Positions 16,260 through 26,963 are shown, counted from the first letter of the stretch. The stretch is DNA of 64,000 nucleotides from Cellulomonas sp. (GCF_015234515.1 NZ_JADGMY010000037.1:16881-80880); one strand, 5' to 3'. Notes: a model not told the origin generated them from the letters alone. A program made the numbers and translations.

Positions 16260-17141
16260 TCAGCCCTTCACTGCCCCCTGCAGACCGCTGACGATGCGCT
16301 TCTGCATCGTCAGGAAGAACACCAGCGCCGGGATGACCGCGAGCGAGGTGAACGCGAGCACACCGGCCGTGTCGGCCGAGTACTGGGTGGAGAAGTCCGC
16401 GACCCCGAGCGGCAGCGTCTTGAGCTTGGGGTCGTTGAGCAGGAGCAGCGGGAGCAGGTAGCCGTTCCAGGAGCCCACGAACGCGAGCACACCGGTGGTC
16501 ACCATGCCAGGCCCCGACAGCGGGACGAGGATCCGCCAGAAGAACCCGATGCGCGACGCGCCGTCGAGCATCGCCGCCTCCTCCAGCTCGTTCGGCAGCG
16601 CCATGAGGAACGGCCGGAGGATGACGATCGTCATCGGGAGCGCGAACGCCGCCTGCGGCAGTGCCACACCCCAGTACGTGTTGGTGAGATGCAGGTCACG
16701 GACCATGAGGAACAACGGGATGATCGCGACCGTGAGGGGGAACATCAGGCCGATGACGAACACGTTGAAGAGAGCCTGGCGTCCCTTGAAGCGGTAACGC
16801 GCGAGCGGGTAGGCCGCCATCACACCGGCGACCACGACGATCGCCGTGGTGACCGCCGCGATGATGACCGAGTTGAGCGCGTACTGCCAGAAGCTTCCGG
16901 ACGTCAGCACGCCGGTGTAGTTGGTGAAGATCCACGGGTCCGGCAGGCCGACCGGGTTGGCCCCGAGCTGACCGTTCGAGCGGAACCCGCTCAGGACGGC
17001 GTACACGACGGGCGCGAGCGTGATGCCGCCGATCAGGACGGAGGCGACGTAGACCCACGGGCTGACCGAACGCCGGCTCTGCGAACCGGACCGGGCGGCC
17101 CCCCGCGAGCCGCGTGACGGCGGGGCGACGACGGAGGTCAT
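16260..17141 (-). CDS. Carbohydrate ABC transporter permease (MalG-like)
   Basis: A 293-residue inner-membrane permease with six predicted helices. The cytoplasmic EAA loop, which contacts the ATPase, is clear: EEAAMLDGASRIGFFWRILVPLSGPG. It is the second permease of a CUT1 sugar importer, and overlaps the upstream permease gene by four bases (ATGA), so the two are translationally coupled. No ATPase gene is encoded here; CUT1 systems in actinobacteria usually share a MsiK-type ATPase encoded elsewhere. The N-terminal 28 residues are polar and Ser/Arg-rich. Confidence 0.92.
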   Translation of the reverse strand: MTSVVAPPSRGSRGAARSGSQSRRSVSPWVYVASVLIGGITLAPVVYAVLSGFRSNGQLGANPVGLPDPWIFTNYTGVLTSGSFWQYALNSVIIAAVTTAIVVVAGVMAAYPLARYRFKGRQALFNVFVIGLMFPLTVAIIPLFLMVRDLHLTNTYWGVALPQAAFALPMTIVILRPFLMALPNELEEAAMLDGASRIGFFWRILVPLSGPGMVTTGVLAFVGSWNGYLLPLLLLNDPKLKTLPLGVADFSTQYSADTAGVLAFTSLAVIPALVFFLTMQKRIVSGLQGAVKG

Positions 17142-18193
17142 CGGGACACCTTCTTCCGGCGCTGCTTCGGCTTGTCGTCTCCCGCGTCGCGGTTCATCAC
17201 GAGCTTCTGGAAGAGCCCCGCGATGACGAACGAGATGACGAAGAGGATGATCGCGACCGCGGACGAGTAGCCGTACTGGCTGCGCTCCGTGCCCTGGCGG
17301 ATCAGGTAGGTCGCCATGGTGGAGGTCGCGTTGTCCGGACCGCCCTTGGTGAGGATCCACACCATGTCGAACAGCTGCAGCGAGCCGATCATCGACAGGA
17401 ACATCCAGGTGCGGATGGTCGGGCCGAGCAGCGGGATCGTGATCTTGCGCTGCGTCTGCCACCAGCTCGCGCCGTCGATCGACGCTGCCTCGTTGAGCTC
17501 CTCGGGAACCCCCTGGAGGCCGGCGAGGAGCAGGACGATCGCCAGACCGCAGTACTTCCAGGTGAGGACACCCATGACGGTCCACAGCGCCACGCTGGAG
17601 TTGGCGAGCCACGCCTGCGTCACGCCGCCGAGGCCGATGGCCTCGAGGAACGCGTTGACGCCGCCGGACGGCTGCAGCAGGAGCTTCCAGATGACGCCGG
17701 CCACGACCTCGGCCAGGACGTAGGGGACGAACACGATGACGCGCATCGCGGTCTGTCCCGGGAACTTGCGGTTGAGGAGCAGCGCGATCAGGACGCCGAT
17801 CGGCAGCTGGATCGCGATCGACAGGACCGCGATCGTCAGGTTGTTGGTCACGGACCGCTGGAAGATCGTGTCGCCCAGCGCCATGACGTAGTTCTGGAAG
17901 CCGACGAAGTTGTCCATCGGTCCCAGGCCGTTCCACCGGAAGACCGAGTAGCGCGCGGCCTGGACCACGGGCAGCAGGACGAAGGTGGCGAACAGCAGGA
18001 GCGCGGGCGCCACGAAGAAGAAGATCTCGAGGCGCTTGCGCCATGCGTTGGACGACGCTCCGCGCCCCCGCGGCCCGGAGGCCACCGACCAGGCCGTGGC
18101 CTGGTCGGTGGCACCCGGGTTCACTGCGGTGGCGGCAGCAGCCCTGGTTGCGTGCCCCCCGCGGGGGGTCAGGTCTCCTGCCACGTCGGTCAC
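17138..18193 (-). CDS. Carbohydrate ABC transporter permease (MalF-like)
   Basis: A 351-residue permease with an N-terminal polar extension of about 55 residues and six predicted helices. The EAA loop is LNEAASIDGASWWQTQRKITIPLLGP near residue 240. It is the first permease of the CUT1 importer; its ATG overlaps the stop of the binding-protein gene by four bases, and its own stop overlaps the next permease start by four. This tight coupling and the order binding protein, MalF-like, MalG-like are standard for oligosaccharide importers. Confidence 0.92.
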   Translation of the reverse strand: MTDVAGDLTPRGGHATRAAAATAVNPGATDQATAWSVASGPRGRGASSNAWRKRLEIFFFVAPALLLFATFVLLPVVQAARYSVFRWNGLGPMDNFVGFQNYVMALGDTIFQRSVTNNLTIAVLSIAIQLPIGVLIALLLNRKFPGQTAMRVIVFVPYVLAEVVAGVIWKLLLQPSGGVNAFLEAIGLGGVTQAWLANSSVALWTVMGVLTWKYCGLAIVLLLAGLQGVPEELNEAASIDGASWWQTQRKITIPLLGPTIRTWMFLSMIGSLQLFDMVWILTKGGPDNATSTMATYLIRQGTERSQYGYSSAVAIILFVISFVIAGLFQKLVMNRDAGDDKPKQRRKKVSR

Positions 18194-19494
18194 TGCTCGA
18201 GTGCAGCTGCGGACGTGATCGCGTCGACGATGCCCTGCGACGTCCCGTTCGAGTTGAACACCGAGACGATGGCGTCGTTCATGGCGCCGCCGATGTTCTC
18301 GCCGAAGGCCGTGTCGAAGTACAGCTGGACGTACGGCGCCTCGTTGCGGAAGCTCAGCAGCTGAGCAAGCTCAGGCGCTGCGACGAAGGCCGTGGCCGAC
18401 GGGAGGGTCGGCAGACCCATGTCGAGCTCCGCGAAACGCTTCTGCTGGTCGCTTGCCAGCAGGAACTCGATGAAGTCGACGCAGACGTCGGGCGACTTCT
18501 CCGAGCACGCCCACGCGTCACCGCCACCGAGCTGCGCGGCGGGGTCACCCTCGCCACCCTCCACCTCGGGGAAGGGGAACCAGCCGGTGTCCTCGCCGAG
18601 GCCCTGCTCGTCCTCCGTCAGGCCCTGCATGACGCCGGGCTCCCAGTGACCGGCGAGCTCCATCGCGACCTTGCGGTTCGCGAGGAGACCGGAGGCCGAC
18701 TCAGGCGTGCCCTGGGCCTCGGTGGCCTCGAAGCCCGTGTTGAACGGCTGCTTCGAGATGAGCTCCTCGAGGCTCTCGCCCGCACGCACCCAGCAGTCGT
18801 CCGTGAAGTCGAACTCCTGCGTCGCGGCCTCGAGCGCGTCCTTCGAGCACTGGCGCAGACCGAAGTAGTACCAGTAGTGCGCCGCCGGCCAGCCGTCGCC
18901 CGCGCCGACCGAGATGGGCTCGATGCCCGCGGCCTTCAGCTTGTCGACGGCGTCGTACAGCTCGTCCATCGTCGTCGGGTTCTCGGTGATGCCCGCCTGC
19001 GCGAACATCGCCTTGTTGTACCAGAACCCGACCACGCCGATCGAGAACGGCAGCGAGTACACGCGGTCGTCGACGGTCCAGCCGTCGACCGAGCCACCGA
19101 TCGCCGAGATCGTGTCAGCGGCCGACTCGGTGATGTCCTTCGTCAGACCTGCCTCGACGTGCGACTTGAGCTCGCCGCCGCCACGCTCCATGTAGATGTC
19201 GGGCGCGGAGTCCGACTGGAACGCGGCGTCGAGCTTGGTCAGCATGTCCTCGTGCTGGAGGGCGCTCACCTCGATCGTGACGCCAGGGTGCTCCGACTCG
19301 AACTTGTCGGCCAGCTCGTCGTAGTAGTCCTTGCCGGCGCCGGTGTTCGAGTTGTGCCACCACGTGAGGGTGACGTTCTCGTCGCCGGAACCATCGGTGG
19401 CGTCGTCGCCGGCGCTCCCGGAGCTGCAGGCGGTCGCGATCATCGCTACCGCTGCGCCGAGCGCGACCGCGCGCAGTGCCGCAGTCCTCTTCAT
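18190..19494 (-). CDS. Sugar ABC transporter substrate-binding lipoprotein
   Basis: A 434-residue extracellular binding protein. The signal peptide ends in MIATAC, so Cys23 is lipidated and anchors the protein outside the membrane. The mature protein has the cluster-1 (MalE-like) pattern: LTWWHNSNTGAGKDYYDELADKFE at the start, APDIYM, VYSLPFSIGVVGFWYNKAMF, and LLANRKVAMELAGHW. Aromatic residues (WYYFGL, WFPFPEVEGG) suggest an oligosaccharide ligand; the GH3 gene in the same operon points to a beta-linked one. A GAGGAG site precedes ATG 19494. The promoter lies in the 116-base gap to the divergent LacI gene and should be controlled by the palindrome at 19571-19590. Confidence 0.92.
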   Translation of the reverse strand: MKRTAALRAVALGAAVAMIATACSSGSAGDDATDGSGDENVTLTWWHNSNTGAGKDYYDELADKFESEHPGVTIEVSALQHEDMLTKLDAAFQSDSAPDIYMERGGGELKSHVEAGLTKDITESAADTISAIGGSVDGWTVDDRVYSLPFSIGVVGFWYNKAMFAQAGITENPTTMDELYDAVDKLKAAGIEPISVGAGDGWPAAHYWYYFGLRQCSKDALEAATQEFDFTDDCWVRAGESLEELISKQPFNTGFEATEAQGTPESASGLLANRKVAMELAGHWEPGVMQGLTEDEQGLGEDTGWFPFPEVEGGEGDPAAQLGGGDAWACSEKSPDVCVDFIEFLLASDQQKRFAELDMGLPTLPSATAFVAAPELAQLLSFRNEAPYVQLYFDTAFGENIGGAMNDAIVSVFNSNGTSQGIVDAITSAAALEQ

Positions 19495-19535
19495 CTTTGA
19501 ATCTCCTCGTCGTCGCTGAGAGGTCGGACGGCGCC

Positions 19536-19566
19536 TAGGTTGACAGCGGTCCAGGAGTGGTGTCAA
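19536..19566 (-). promoter_or_regulatory. Candidate promoter of the sugar-import operon
   Basis: On the minus strand a consensus TTGACA (19566-19561) is followed 19 bases later by AACCTA (19541-19536), a poor -10. The -35 is good but the -10 is not, so the assignment is tentative. The palindromic operator lies immediately upstream. Confidence 0.35.
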
Positions 19567-19570
19567 TCGA

Positions 19571-19590
19571 TGTCGATAACGTTATCGACA
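19571..19590. promoter_or_regulatory. Perfect 20-bp palindromic LacI-type operator
   Basis: TGTCGATAACGTTATCGACA is a perfect inverted repeat with the central CG typical of LacI/GalR operators. It lies between the binding-protein gene and the LacI gene. It covers -40 to -21 relative to the predicted LacI transcription start (19611), so binding should block that promoter and can also act on the divergent operon. I found no second copy in this window. Confidence 0.8.
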
Positions 19591-19598
19591 CGATGTCC

Positions 19599-19604
19599 TA
19601 TGAT
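19599..19604 (+). promoter_or_regulatory. -10 box of the LacI gene
   Basis: TATGAT ends six bases before GTG 19611, matching the leaderless pattern seen elsewhere in the window. The -35 position falls inside the operator. Confidence 0.55.
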
Positions 19605-19610
19605 CACCGC

Positions 19611-20621
19611 GTGGACTCGCTCCCCCGCGTCAAGATGGCCGATGTCGCCCGAACCGCCGGGGTCTCCGTCGCCACTGTCTCCAAGGTCGTCAACGGACGC
19701 TACGGCGTCTCACAGCGCACACTTGAGCGAGTGCAGGAAGTGATCGCGGACCTCGGCTACGAGGCGAGCCTCGGCGCGCGCTCGCTGCGGTCCTTCCGGA
19801 CCAATGTCCTCGGCATCCTGGTCGCCGAGTTCGAGCCCTTCTCCGCAGAGCTCCTCAAGGGCGCCGGCGCCGCGGTCATGGCGACCGGTTACGAGCTGCT
19901 GGCGTACTCGGGAGGCGGGGGCTCCGCCGAGGTCGGCTGGGAGCGTCGGTACCTCTCGCGCCTGTCCGGCACGCTCATCGACGGCGCCATCATCGTGACC
20001 CCGACGGTGGTCGAGGCGCGCCCCGGCGTGCCCGTCGTCGCGGTCGACCCGCACGCCGGTCCGACCGGTCTGCCGACCGTCGACTCCGACAACCTCGCAG
20101 GTGCGGTCCTCGCGACCCGGCACCTCCTCGAGCTCGGCCACCGCCGGATCGCCTTCCTCGGCGGCCGTCCCGACCTGGCGTCCGCGCGACTTCGTGACCA
20201 GGGTTTCCGCAGCGCGATGGCCGACGCCGGGGTCCCTGTCGACGAGACCCTCGTCGGGATGGGCGACTACCGCAGGGGGACGTCGCAGGAGCCGGCGCGC
20301 GCGCTGCTCGACCGCCCGGACCGGCCCACCGCCGTCTTCGCCGCCAACGACCTGTCGGCGCTGGCCGTGCTGGACGTCGCCCGCGACCTGGGACTCCGGG
20401 TCCCCACCGACCTGTCGGTCATCGGCTTCGACAACGTCCCCGAGTCGGCGCTCAGCTCGCCACCGCTGACGACCGTCGCGCAGCCCCTGCAGGCGATGGG
20501 GGCCGCGGCACTGGTCCTGCTCGTCGACCTGATCGCCGGCAACGACGTCCCGAACCACCGCCGGCTGCCCACCGAGCTCGTCCCCCGCGCCTCGACCGCA
20601 CCACCGCGCACCGACGACTGA
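19611..20621 (+). CDS. LacI-family repressor of the adjacent sugar operon
   Basis: A 336-residue repressor. The N-terminal helix-turn-helix (KMADVARTAGVSVATVSKVVNG, residues about 8-29) and hinge helix (ARSLRSFRT) are intact, followed by a type I periplasmic-binding-like sensor domain (VLGILVAEFEPF to the end). It should bind the 20-bp palindrome just upstream and be released by a sugar from the imported oligosaccharide. GTG 19611 is chosen because it follows TATGAT by six bases and gives the usual short stretch before the HTH; starts at 19557 or 19593 would overlap the operator and add unconserved residues. It is divergent from the binding-protein, permease and GH3 operon. Confidence 0.9.
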   Translation: MDSLPRVKMADVARTAGVSVATVSKVVNGRYGVSQRTLERVQEVIADLGYEASLGARSLRSFRTNVLGILVAEFEPFSAELLKGAGAAVMATGYELLAYSGGGGSAEVGWERRYLSRLSGTLIDGAIIVTPTVVEARPGVPVVAVDPHAGPTGLPTVDSDNLAGAVLATRHLLELGHRRIAFLGGRPDLASARLRDQGFRSAMADAGVPVDETLVGMGDYRRGTSQEPARALLDRPDRPTAVFAANDLSALAVLDVARDLGLRVPTDLSVIGFDNVPESALSSPPLTTVAQPLQAMGAAALVLLVDLIAGNDVPNHRRLPTELVPRASTAPPRTDD

Positions 20622-20681
20622 CGGGCGAGCGACACGCCGCCGACGGGGTGAGGTCTGCGCACCGGCGCGCACCGCACCATG

Positions 20682-22229
<1,548 letters not shown>

Positions 22230-22289
22230 CACGCCATCGTGACGTCGGCGTGAGCGGCCCGCACCCCGGCGGGCCCCGCACGCGCGGTC

Positions 22290-23231
22290 TCAGGTGCGGG
22301 CGACCTCGTTGACGGGCGGCTCGCCCGCCAGCAACGCGGTCAGCTGGCGGCGCACGAGAGCCGCGACCCGTGGGAACGTGGCGTCCGTGTTGCCGCCCTG
22401 GTGGGCCGTCAGCAGCAGGTGCGGTGCGTGCCACAGCGGGTGGTCGGACGGCAGGGGCTCGGGGTCGGTGACGTCGAGCGCCGCACGCAGCCGGCCGGCG
22501 CGCAGCTCGACGAGCAGCGCGTCGGTGTCCACGACCTTGCCGCGCGCGACGTTGACGAGCAGCGCACCGTCCTTCATCCGGGCGAGCGCGGCGGCGTCGA
22601 GCAGGTGGTACGACTCGCGCGTCAGCGGGATCGCCAGCACCACGACGTCCGCCTCCGGGAGCAGGTCCCCCAGCTCGGCGACGCCGTGCACGTGCCCGTC
22701 CGCGTCGTCACGGGCCGTCCGCGCGACGCGGACCAGGTCCACCTCGAACGGCCGGAACCGTGCCACGACCGCCCGCCCGACCGACCCCTGCCCGACGACC
22801 AGCACCCGGCGGTCGGCCAGCGACGGCCCGAACGGGTTGTCCCACCGCGCCTCCCCCATGGCACGGACCGCACGGGGCAGGTCACGCTGCACGGCCAGCG
22901 TCAGGCCCACGGCGAGCTCGGCCGTGCCGGCGTCGTGGACGCCACGCCCGTTGCACAGCACCACACCCGGCGGCAGGTGCGGGCGTGCGTGCTCGTAGCC
23001 CGCGCTCGGCAGCTGCACGTAGCGCAGCCGCGGCAGGTCGCGCAGCACGTCGAAGCCGCCGGGACGGACGAAGTAGTGCGGGATCACGACCAGGTCCACG
23101 TCGGCGGCCGTCCGGGCGTCCAGCGCACCCTCCAGGTCCCAGCGGACGAGCCGCAGGTCGTCGGGGTGCGCCGCCGCGAGGTCACCGAGCCGGTGCAGCA
23201 GGTCGTCGTCCGGGACGGTGGCGGTGAGCAC
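22290..23231 (-). CDS. D-isomer-specific 2-hydroxyacid dehydrogenase
   Basis: A 313-residue NAD(P)-dependent oxidoreductase. The Rossmann motif VLVVGQGSVGRAV is followed by the family signatures ADVVVLAIPLTRESYHLLDAAALARMKDGALLVNVARG and a catalytic His in LLTAHQGGN. The active-site Arg (NVARG) and Glu (DPEPLP) are present. It may act as a glyoxylate/hydroxypyruvate reductase or on another 2-keto acid; the substrate cannot be read from sequence. GTG 23231 lies eight bases after the stop of the GNAT gene, so the two are probably co-transcribed. Confidence 0.85.
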   Translation of the reverse strand: MLTATVPDDDLLHRLGDLAAAHPDDLRLVRWDLEGALDARTAADVDLVVIPHYFVRPGGFDVLRDLPRLRYVQLPSAGYEHARPHLPPGVVLCNGRGVHDAGTAELAVGLTLAVQRDLPRAVRAMGEARWDNPFGPSLADRRVLVVGQGSVGRAVVARFRPFEVDLVRVARTARDDADGHVHGVAELGDLLPEADVVVLAIPLTRESYHLLDAAALARMKDGALLVNVARGKVVDTDALLVELRAGRLRAALDVTDPEPLPSDHPLWHAPHLLLTAHQGGNTDATFPRVAALVRRQLTALLAGEPPVNEVART

Positions 23232-23239
23232 GGTCGTCG

Positions 23240-23788
23240 TCAGCCGCCCACGCGTCCGGCGCGGTACTCGTCCTCGAGCATCGACATCACGACGGCGTCG
23301 CACCAGCCCTCACCGTCGCGGTACGCGTCGCGGCGACGGCCCTCGCGCCGGAACCCGATGTTCTCGTACAGGGAGATCGCACGCGTGTTGATGCTCAGCG
23401 CCTCCAGCTCGACGCGGTGCAGCCCGAGCCCGTCGAACGCGAACCCGAGCACCAGCTCGATCGCCTCGGTGCCGTAGCCACGGCCCCGGTAGGCGGGGCG
23501 CATGGCCAGGCGCAGCCCGGCGCACCGGACGTCCTCGTCGACGTCGTTGAGGACGATCTCGCCGTGGTACTCGTCGTCCGCGCTGGTCGTGACCGCGAAG
23601 TCGTAGCGCCCCTGCGCCGCCTCACGGCTCGCGCACCACGCGCGGACCTCGTCCTGCGTGAAGACGCGCGTCGTCCCGGTCAGACGGTTGCCCTCGGAGT
23701 CCGTGAGCATGTCCCACATCGCGTCGGCGTCGTCGGGCCGGATCGGTCGCAGGACGATCATCTCGCCCTGCAGGCTCGGCTTCTGCAT
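23240..23788 (-). CDS. GNAT-family N-acetyltransferase (RimJ/RimL-like)
   Basis: A 182-residue acetyltransferase. The start LRPIRPDDADAMWDMLTDSEGNRL and the acetyl-CoA loop PAYRGRGYGTEAIELVLGFAF, then HRVELEALSINTRAISLYENIGFRREGRRR, are those of the RimJ/RimL subgroup, which acetylates protein or amino-acid amines. A perfect GGAGGT site precedes ATG 23788. Candidate -10 TACGAT lies on the minus strand at 23868-23863. It is followed closely by the 2-hydroxyacid dehydrogenase gene. Confidence 0.88.
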   Translation of the reverse strand: MQKPSLQGEMIVLRPIRPDDADAMWDMLTDSEGNRLTGTTRVFTQDEVRAWCASREAAQGRYDFAVTTSADDEYHGEIVLNDVDEDVRCAGLRLAMRPAYRGRGYGTEAIELVLGFAFDGLGLHRVELEALSINTRAISLYENIGFRREGRRRDAYRDGEGWCDAVVMSMLEDEYRAGRVGG

Positions 23789-23848
23789 CGTGACCTCCGT
23801 CGGCTCACCATCGGTGCCTCCGCATGGGACACCACCACCGACTGCCCT

Positions 23849-23911
23849 CCGGCGTGCGTCGCATCGTACAAATCCCGCGTGACCGGGAGGTTGCGACACG
23901 ACGCACGCCGG
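23849..23911 (-). terminator. Long hairpin after gatB
   Basis: A perfect 13-bp inverted repeat (23849-23861 with 23899-23911), with further imperfect pairing inside, sits 22 bases after the gatB stop. It ends the gatCAB operon without a T tract. The hairpin also spans the likely promoter of the downstream GNAT gene. Confidence 0.5.
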
Positions 23912-23933
23912 ACGGGCGGGTCGGGTCCTGCCG

Positions 23934-25445
23934 TCAGGCGTTGACGCGCTCCAGGACGAGCTCGCGCACCCTGCCCGCGTCCGCCTGGCCCCGGGTCGCC
24001 TTCATGACCGAGCCGATGATCGCGCCGACCGGGCCGAGGTTGCCGCCGCGGATCTTCTCCGCGATGTCCGGCTGCGACGCGAGGGCCGCGTCGATCGCCT
24101 CGAGCAGCGGGCCGTCGTCGGACACGACCTCCAGGCCGCGGGCGACGACGACCTGCTCGGGATCGCCCTCGCCGGCCAGGACGCCCTCGAGCACCTGCCG
24201 CGCGAGCTTGTCGTTGATGCGCCCGGCGTCCACGAGCTGCTGCAGCGCGCCGATCTGGGCCGGCGTGATCGGCAGGTCCGCGAGCTCGACCTCCTGCTGC
24301 TTCGCGGTGCGCGCCAGCTCGCCCATCCACCACTTGCGCGCGGCGGCCGGGCTCGCGCCCGCCGCCACCGTGGCCTCGATCAGCTCGATCGCACCGGCGT
24401 TGACGACGTCGCGCATCTCGGCGTCGGCGTAGCCCCACTCGCCCTGCAGGCGACGCCGACGCGCGGCCGGCAGCTCGGGCAGCGCAGCGCGGATCTCCTC
24501 GATCCACGCGCGGTCCGGCACGATCGGGACGAGGTCCGGCTCAGGGAAGTAGCGGTAGTCCTCGGCGTCGGACTTCACACGTCCGGCCGTCGTGATGCCG
24601 GTGTCCTCGTGCCAGTGCCGCGTCTCCTGGACGATCGTGCCGCCCGCGTCGAGGATCGCCGCCTGGCGGCTGATCTCGTAGCGCACGGACCGCTCGACCG
24701 ACCGGAACGAGTTCACGTTCTTGGTCTCCGTGCGCGTGCCCAGCGGCGAGTCGGGCGTCGCGCGCAGGGACACGTTGACGTCGGCGCGCACGTTGCCGCG
24801 CTCCATGCGCGCCTCGGACACGCCGAGCGCGCGGAACATGTCGCGCAGGGTCTGCACGTACGCGCGCGCCACCTCGGGCGCCCGCTCGCCGGCACCCGTG
24901 ATCGGCTTGGTGACGATCTCCACGAGCGGCACGCCGGCGCGGTTGTAGTCGACCAGCGAGTACTCCGCGCCGTGGATGCGCCCGGTGGCGCCGCCGACGT
25001 GCGTGTTCTTGCCGGCGTCCTCCTCCATGTGCGCGCGCTCGACCTCGACCCGGAACACCGTGCCGTCCTCGAGCTCGACGTCGACGAAGCCCTCGTACGC
25101 GATGGGCTCGTCGTACTGCGACGTCTGGAAGTTCTTCGGCACGTCCGGGTAGAAGTAGTTCTTGCGGGCGAACCGGCAGGACTGGGCGATCGAGCAGTTC
25201 AGCGCCAGCCCGATGCGGATGGCGTACTCGACGGCGGTGCCGTTGACCGCCGGCAGCGCACCGGGCAGGCCCAGGCTCGTGGGCGTGATCTGCGTGTTCG
25301 GCTCCTCGCCGAAGAACTGCGCGGCACCGTCGAACATCTTGGTGCGCGTGCCGAGCTCGACGTGCACCTCGATGCCGATGACCGGGTCGAACCGGGCCAC
25401 CGCGTCGTCGTAGTCGACCAGGTCGACGTCGGTCGTCGTGCTCAT
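23934..25445 (-). CDS. gatB: Aspartyl/glutamyl-tRNA amidotransferase subunit B
   Basis: A 503-residue subunit of the GatCAB complex, which converts Glu-tRNA(Gln) and/or Asp-tRNA(Asn) to the amidated forms in the cytosol. The N-terminus FDPVIGIEVHVELGTRTKMF, the FARKNYFYPDVPKNFQTSQYD stretch, and the DYRYFPEPDLVP motif are diagnostic. The C-terminal tail binds tRNA (YqeY-like domain). The ATG at 25445 overlaps the gatA stop by one base, so the genes are coupled in the order gatC, gatA, gatB. Confidence 0.97.
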   Translation of the reverse strand: MSTTTDVDLVDYDDAVARFDPVIGIEVHVELGTRTKMFDGAAQFFGEEPNTQITPTSLGLPGALPAVNGTAVEYAIRIGLALNCSIAQSCRFARKNYFYPDVPKNFQTSQYDEPIAYEGFVDVELEDGTVFRVEVERAHMEEDAGKNTHVGGATGRIHGAEYSLVDYNRAGVPLVEIVTKPITGAGERAPEVARAYVQTLRDMFRALGVSEARMERGNVRADVNVSLRATPDSPLGTRTETKNVNSFRSVERSVRYEISRQAAILDAGGTIVQETRHWHEDTGITTAGRVKSDAEDYRYFPEPDLVPIVPDRAWIEEIRAALPELPAARRRRLQGEWGYADAEMRDVVNAGAIELIEATVAAGASPAAARKWWMGELARTAKQQEVELADLPITPAQIGALQQLVDAGRINDKLARQVLEGVLAGEGDPEQVVVARGLEVVSDDGPLLEAIDAALASQPDIAEKIRGGNLGPVGAIIGSVMKATRGQADAGRVRELVLERVNA

Positions 25446-26962
25446 CAGGCTGCCCCTCCGGCCAGCTCAGGGGCGCGGCCCAGCAGCGGGCCCTCCCAGC
25501 TCGTCTCGAGCAGCGCCTCGAGCGCCGCCCCCACGCGGTACAGCCGGGCGTCCTCGCGCGCCGGCGCGAGGATCTGGAACCCGACCGGCAGGCCGTCGTC
25601 CGACAGCCCGTTCGGCAGCGACATGCCCGGCACCCCGGCGAGGTTCGCCGGGATCGTCGCGACGTCGTTGAGGTACATCGCCAGCGGGTCGTCCAGCTTC
25701 TCGCCCAGCTTGAACGCCGTGGTCGGCGCCGTCGGGGAGACCAGCACGTCGGCCGCCTCGAACGCCGCCGCGAAGTCCCGCTGGATGAGCGTGCGGACCT
25801 TCTGCGCCGACCCGTAGTAGGCGTCGTAGTAGCCCGCGCTCAGCGCGTACGTGCCGAGGATGATGCGGCGCTTGACCTCGTCGCCGAAGCCCTGGCCGCG
25901 GGTCGCGGCCATGACCCGCTCGGCCGTCACCGGGCCCTCGGAGGGCTCGACGCGCAGGCCGAAGCGCATGCCGTCGAACTTCGCGAGGTTGCTCGACGCC
26001 TCCGCGGGGAGGATCAGGTAGTACGCGGCCAGCGCGTACGCGAACGAGGGGCAGGACACCTCGACGACCTCGGCGCCCGCACCGCGCAGCGCGTCGAGGG
26101 ACTCCTCGAAGCGTGCCAGCACACCCGCCTGGTAGCCCTCGCCCTGCAGCTCACGGATGACGCCCACCTTCACGCCGCGCAGGTCGCCGCCCGCGCCGGC
26201 ACGCGCCGCCGCGACGTAGCCCGTCGCGGGGTCGGTCAGCGACGTCGAGTCGAGCGGGTCGTGCCCGCCGATCAGCTCGTGCAGCAGCGCCGAGTCGAGG
26301 ACCGTGCGCGTGCACGGCCCTGCCTGGTCGAGGCTGCTGGCCAGCGCGATGAGGCCGTAGCGCGACACGCTGCCGTACGTCGGCTTGACGCCGACGGTGC
26401 CCGTGACGGCTGCGGGCTGGCGGATCGAGCCGCCGGTGTCCGTGCCGATCGCCAGGGGCGCCTCGTACGCCGCGACGGCCGCGGCCGAGCCGCCGCCGGA
26501 GCCGCCCGGGATCCGGTCGAGGTCCCAGGGGTTGTGCGTGTTGCCGTAGCCCGAGTGCTCGGTGGACGAGCCCATCGCGAACTCGTCCATGTTGGTCTTG
26601 CCGAGGATCGGCAGGCCCGCGGCCTTGAGGCGCTGGACGAGGGTCGCGTCGTACGGCGGCACCCAGCCCTCGAGGATGCGCGAGCCGGCGGTGGTGGGCA
26701 GGCCCCGCGTCACGACGACGTCCTTGACGGCGATCGGCACACCCGCCAGCACGTGCAGGTCCTCGCCCGCGGCGCGTCGCGCGTCGACGTCGGCCGCGGT
26801 CGCGAGCGCCTCGTCACCCGCGACGTGCAGGTACGCGTGGACGGCGGGCTCGACGGCGGCGATGCGGTCCAGGTGCGCCTGCGTCGCCTCGACGCTGGTC
26901 ACCTCGCGTGCGGCCAGTCGGTCGGCGAGCTCGGCTGCGGTCAGCCGGGTCAGGTCGGTCAC
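25445..26962 (-). CDS. gatA: Aspartyl/glutamyl-tRNA amidotransferase subunit A
   Basis: A 505-residue amidase-signature enzyme that releases ammonia from glutamine for tRNA transamidation. The Ser-cisSer-Lys triad is present: Lys80 in PIAVKDVV, Ser155 in PGGSGGGSAAA, and nucleophile Ser179 in GTDTGGSIRQPA. A GGAGGAG site precedes GTG 26962, one base from the gatC stop. It ends overlapping gatB by one base. Confidence 0.97.
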   Translation of the reverse strand: MTDLTRLTAAELADRLAAREVTSVEATQAHLDRIAAVEPAVHAYLHVAGDEALATAADVDARRAAGEDLHVLAGVPIAVKDVVVTRGLPTTAGSRILEGWVPPYDATLVQRLKAAGLPILGKTNMDEFAMGSSTEHSGYGNTHNPWDLDRIPGGSGGGSAAAVAAYEAPLAIGTDTGGSIRQPAAVTGTVGVKPTYGSVSRYGLIALASSLDQAGPCTRTVLDSALLHELIGGHDPLDSTSLTDPATGYVAAARAGAGGDLRGVKVGVIRELQGEGYQAGVLARFEESLDALRGAGAEVVEVSCPSFAYALAAYYLILPAEASSNLAKFDGMRFGLRVEPSEGPVTAERVMAATRGQGFGDEVKRRIILGTYALSAGYYDAYYGSAQKVRTLIQRDFAAAFEAADVLVSPTAPTTAFKLGEKLDDPLAMYLNDVATIPANLAGVPGMSLPNGLSDDGLPVGFQILAPAREDARLYRVGAALEALLETSWEGPLLGRAPELAGGAA

Positions 26963-26963
26963 G

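Noticed and set aside
13446..17117. Plus-strand open frame of 1223 codons
   Set aside because: Antisense to ilvD, GH3 and permease genes; a result of very high GC, with no motif.
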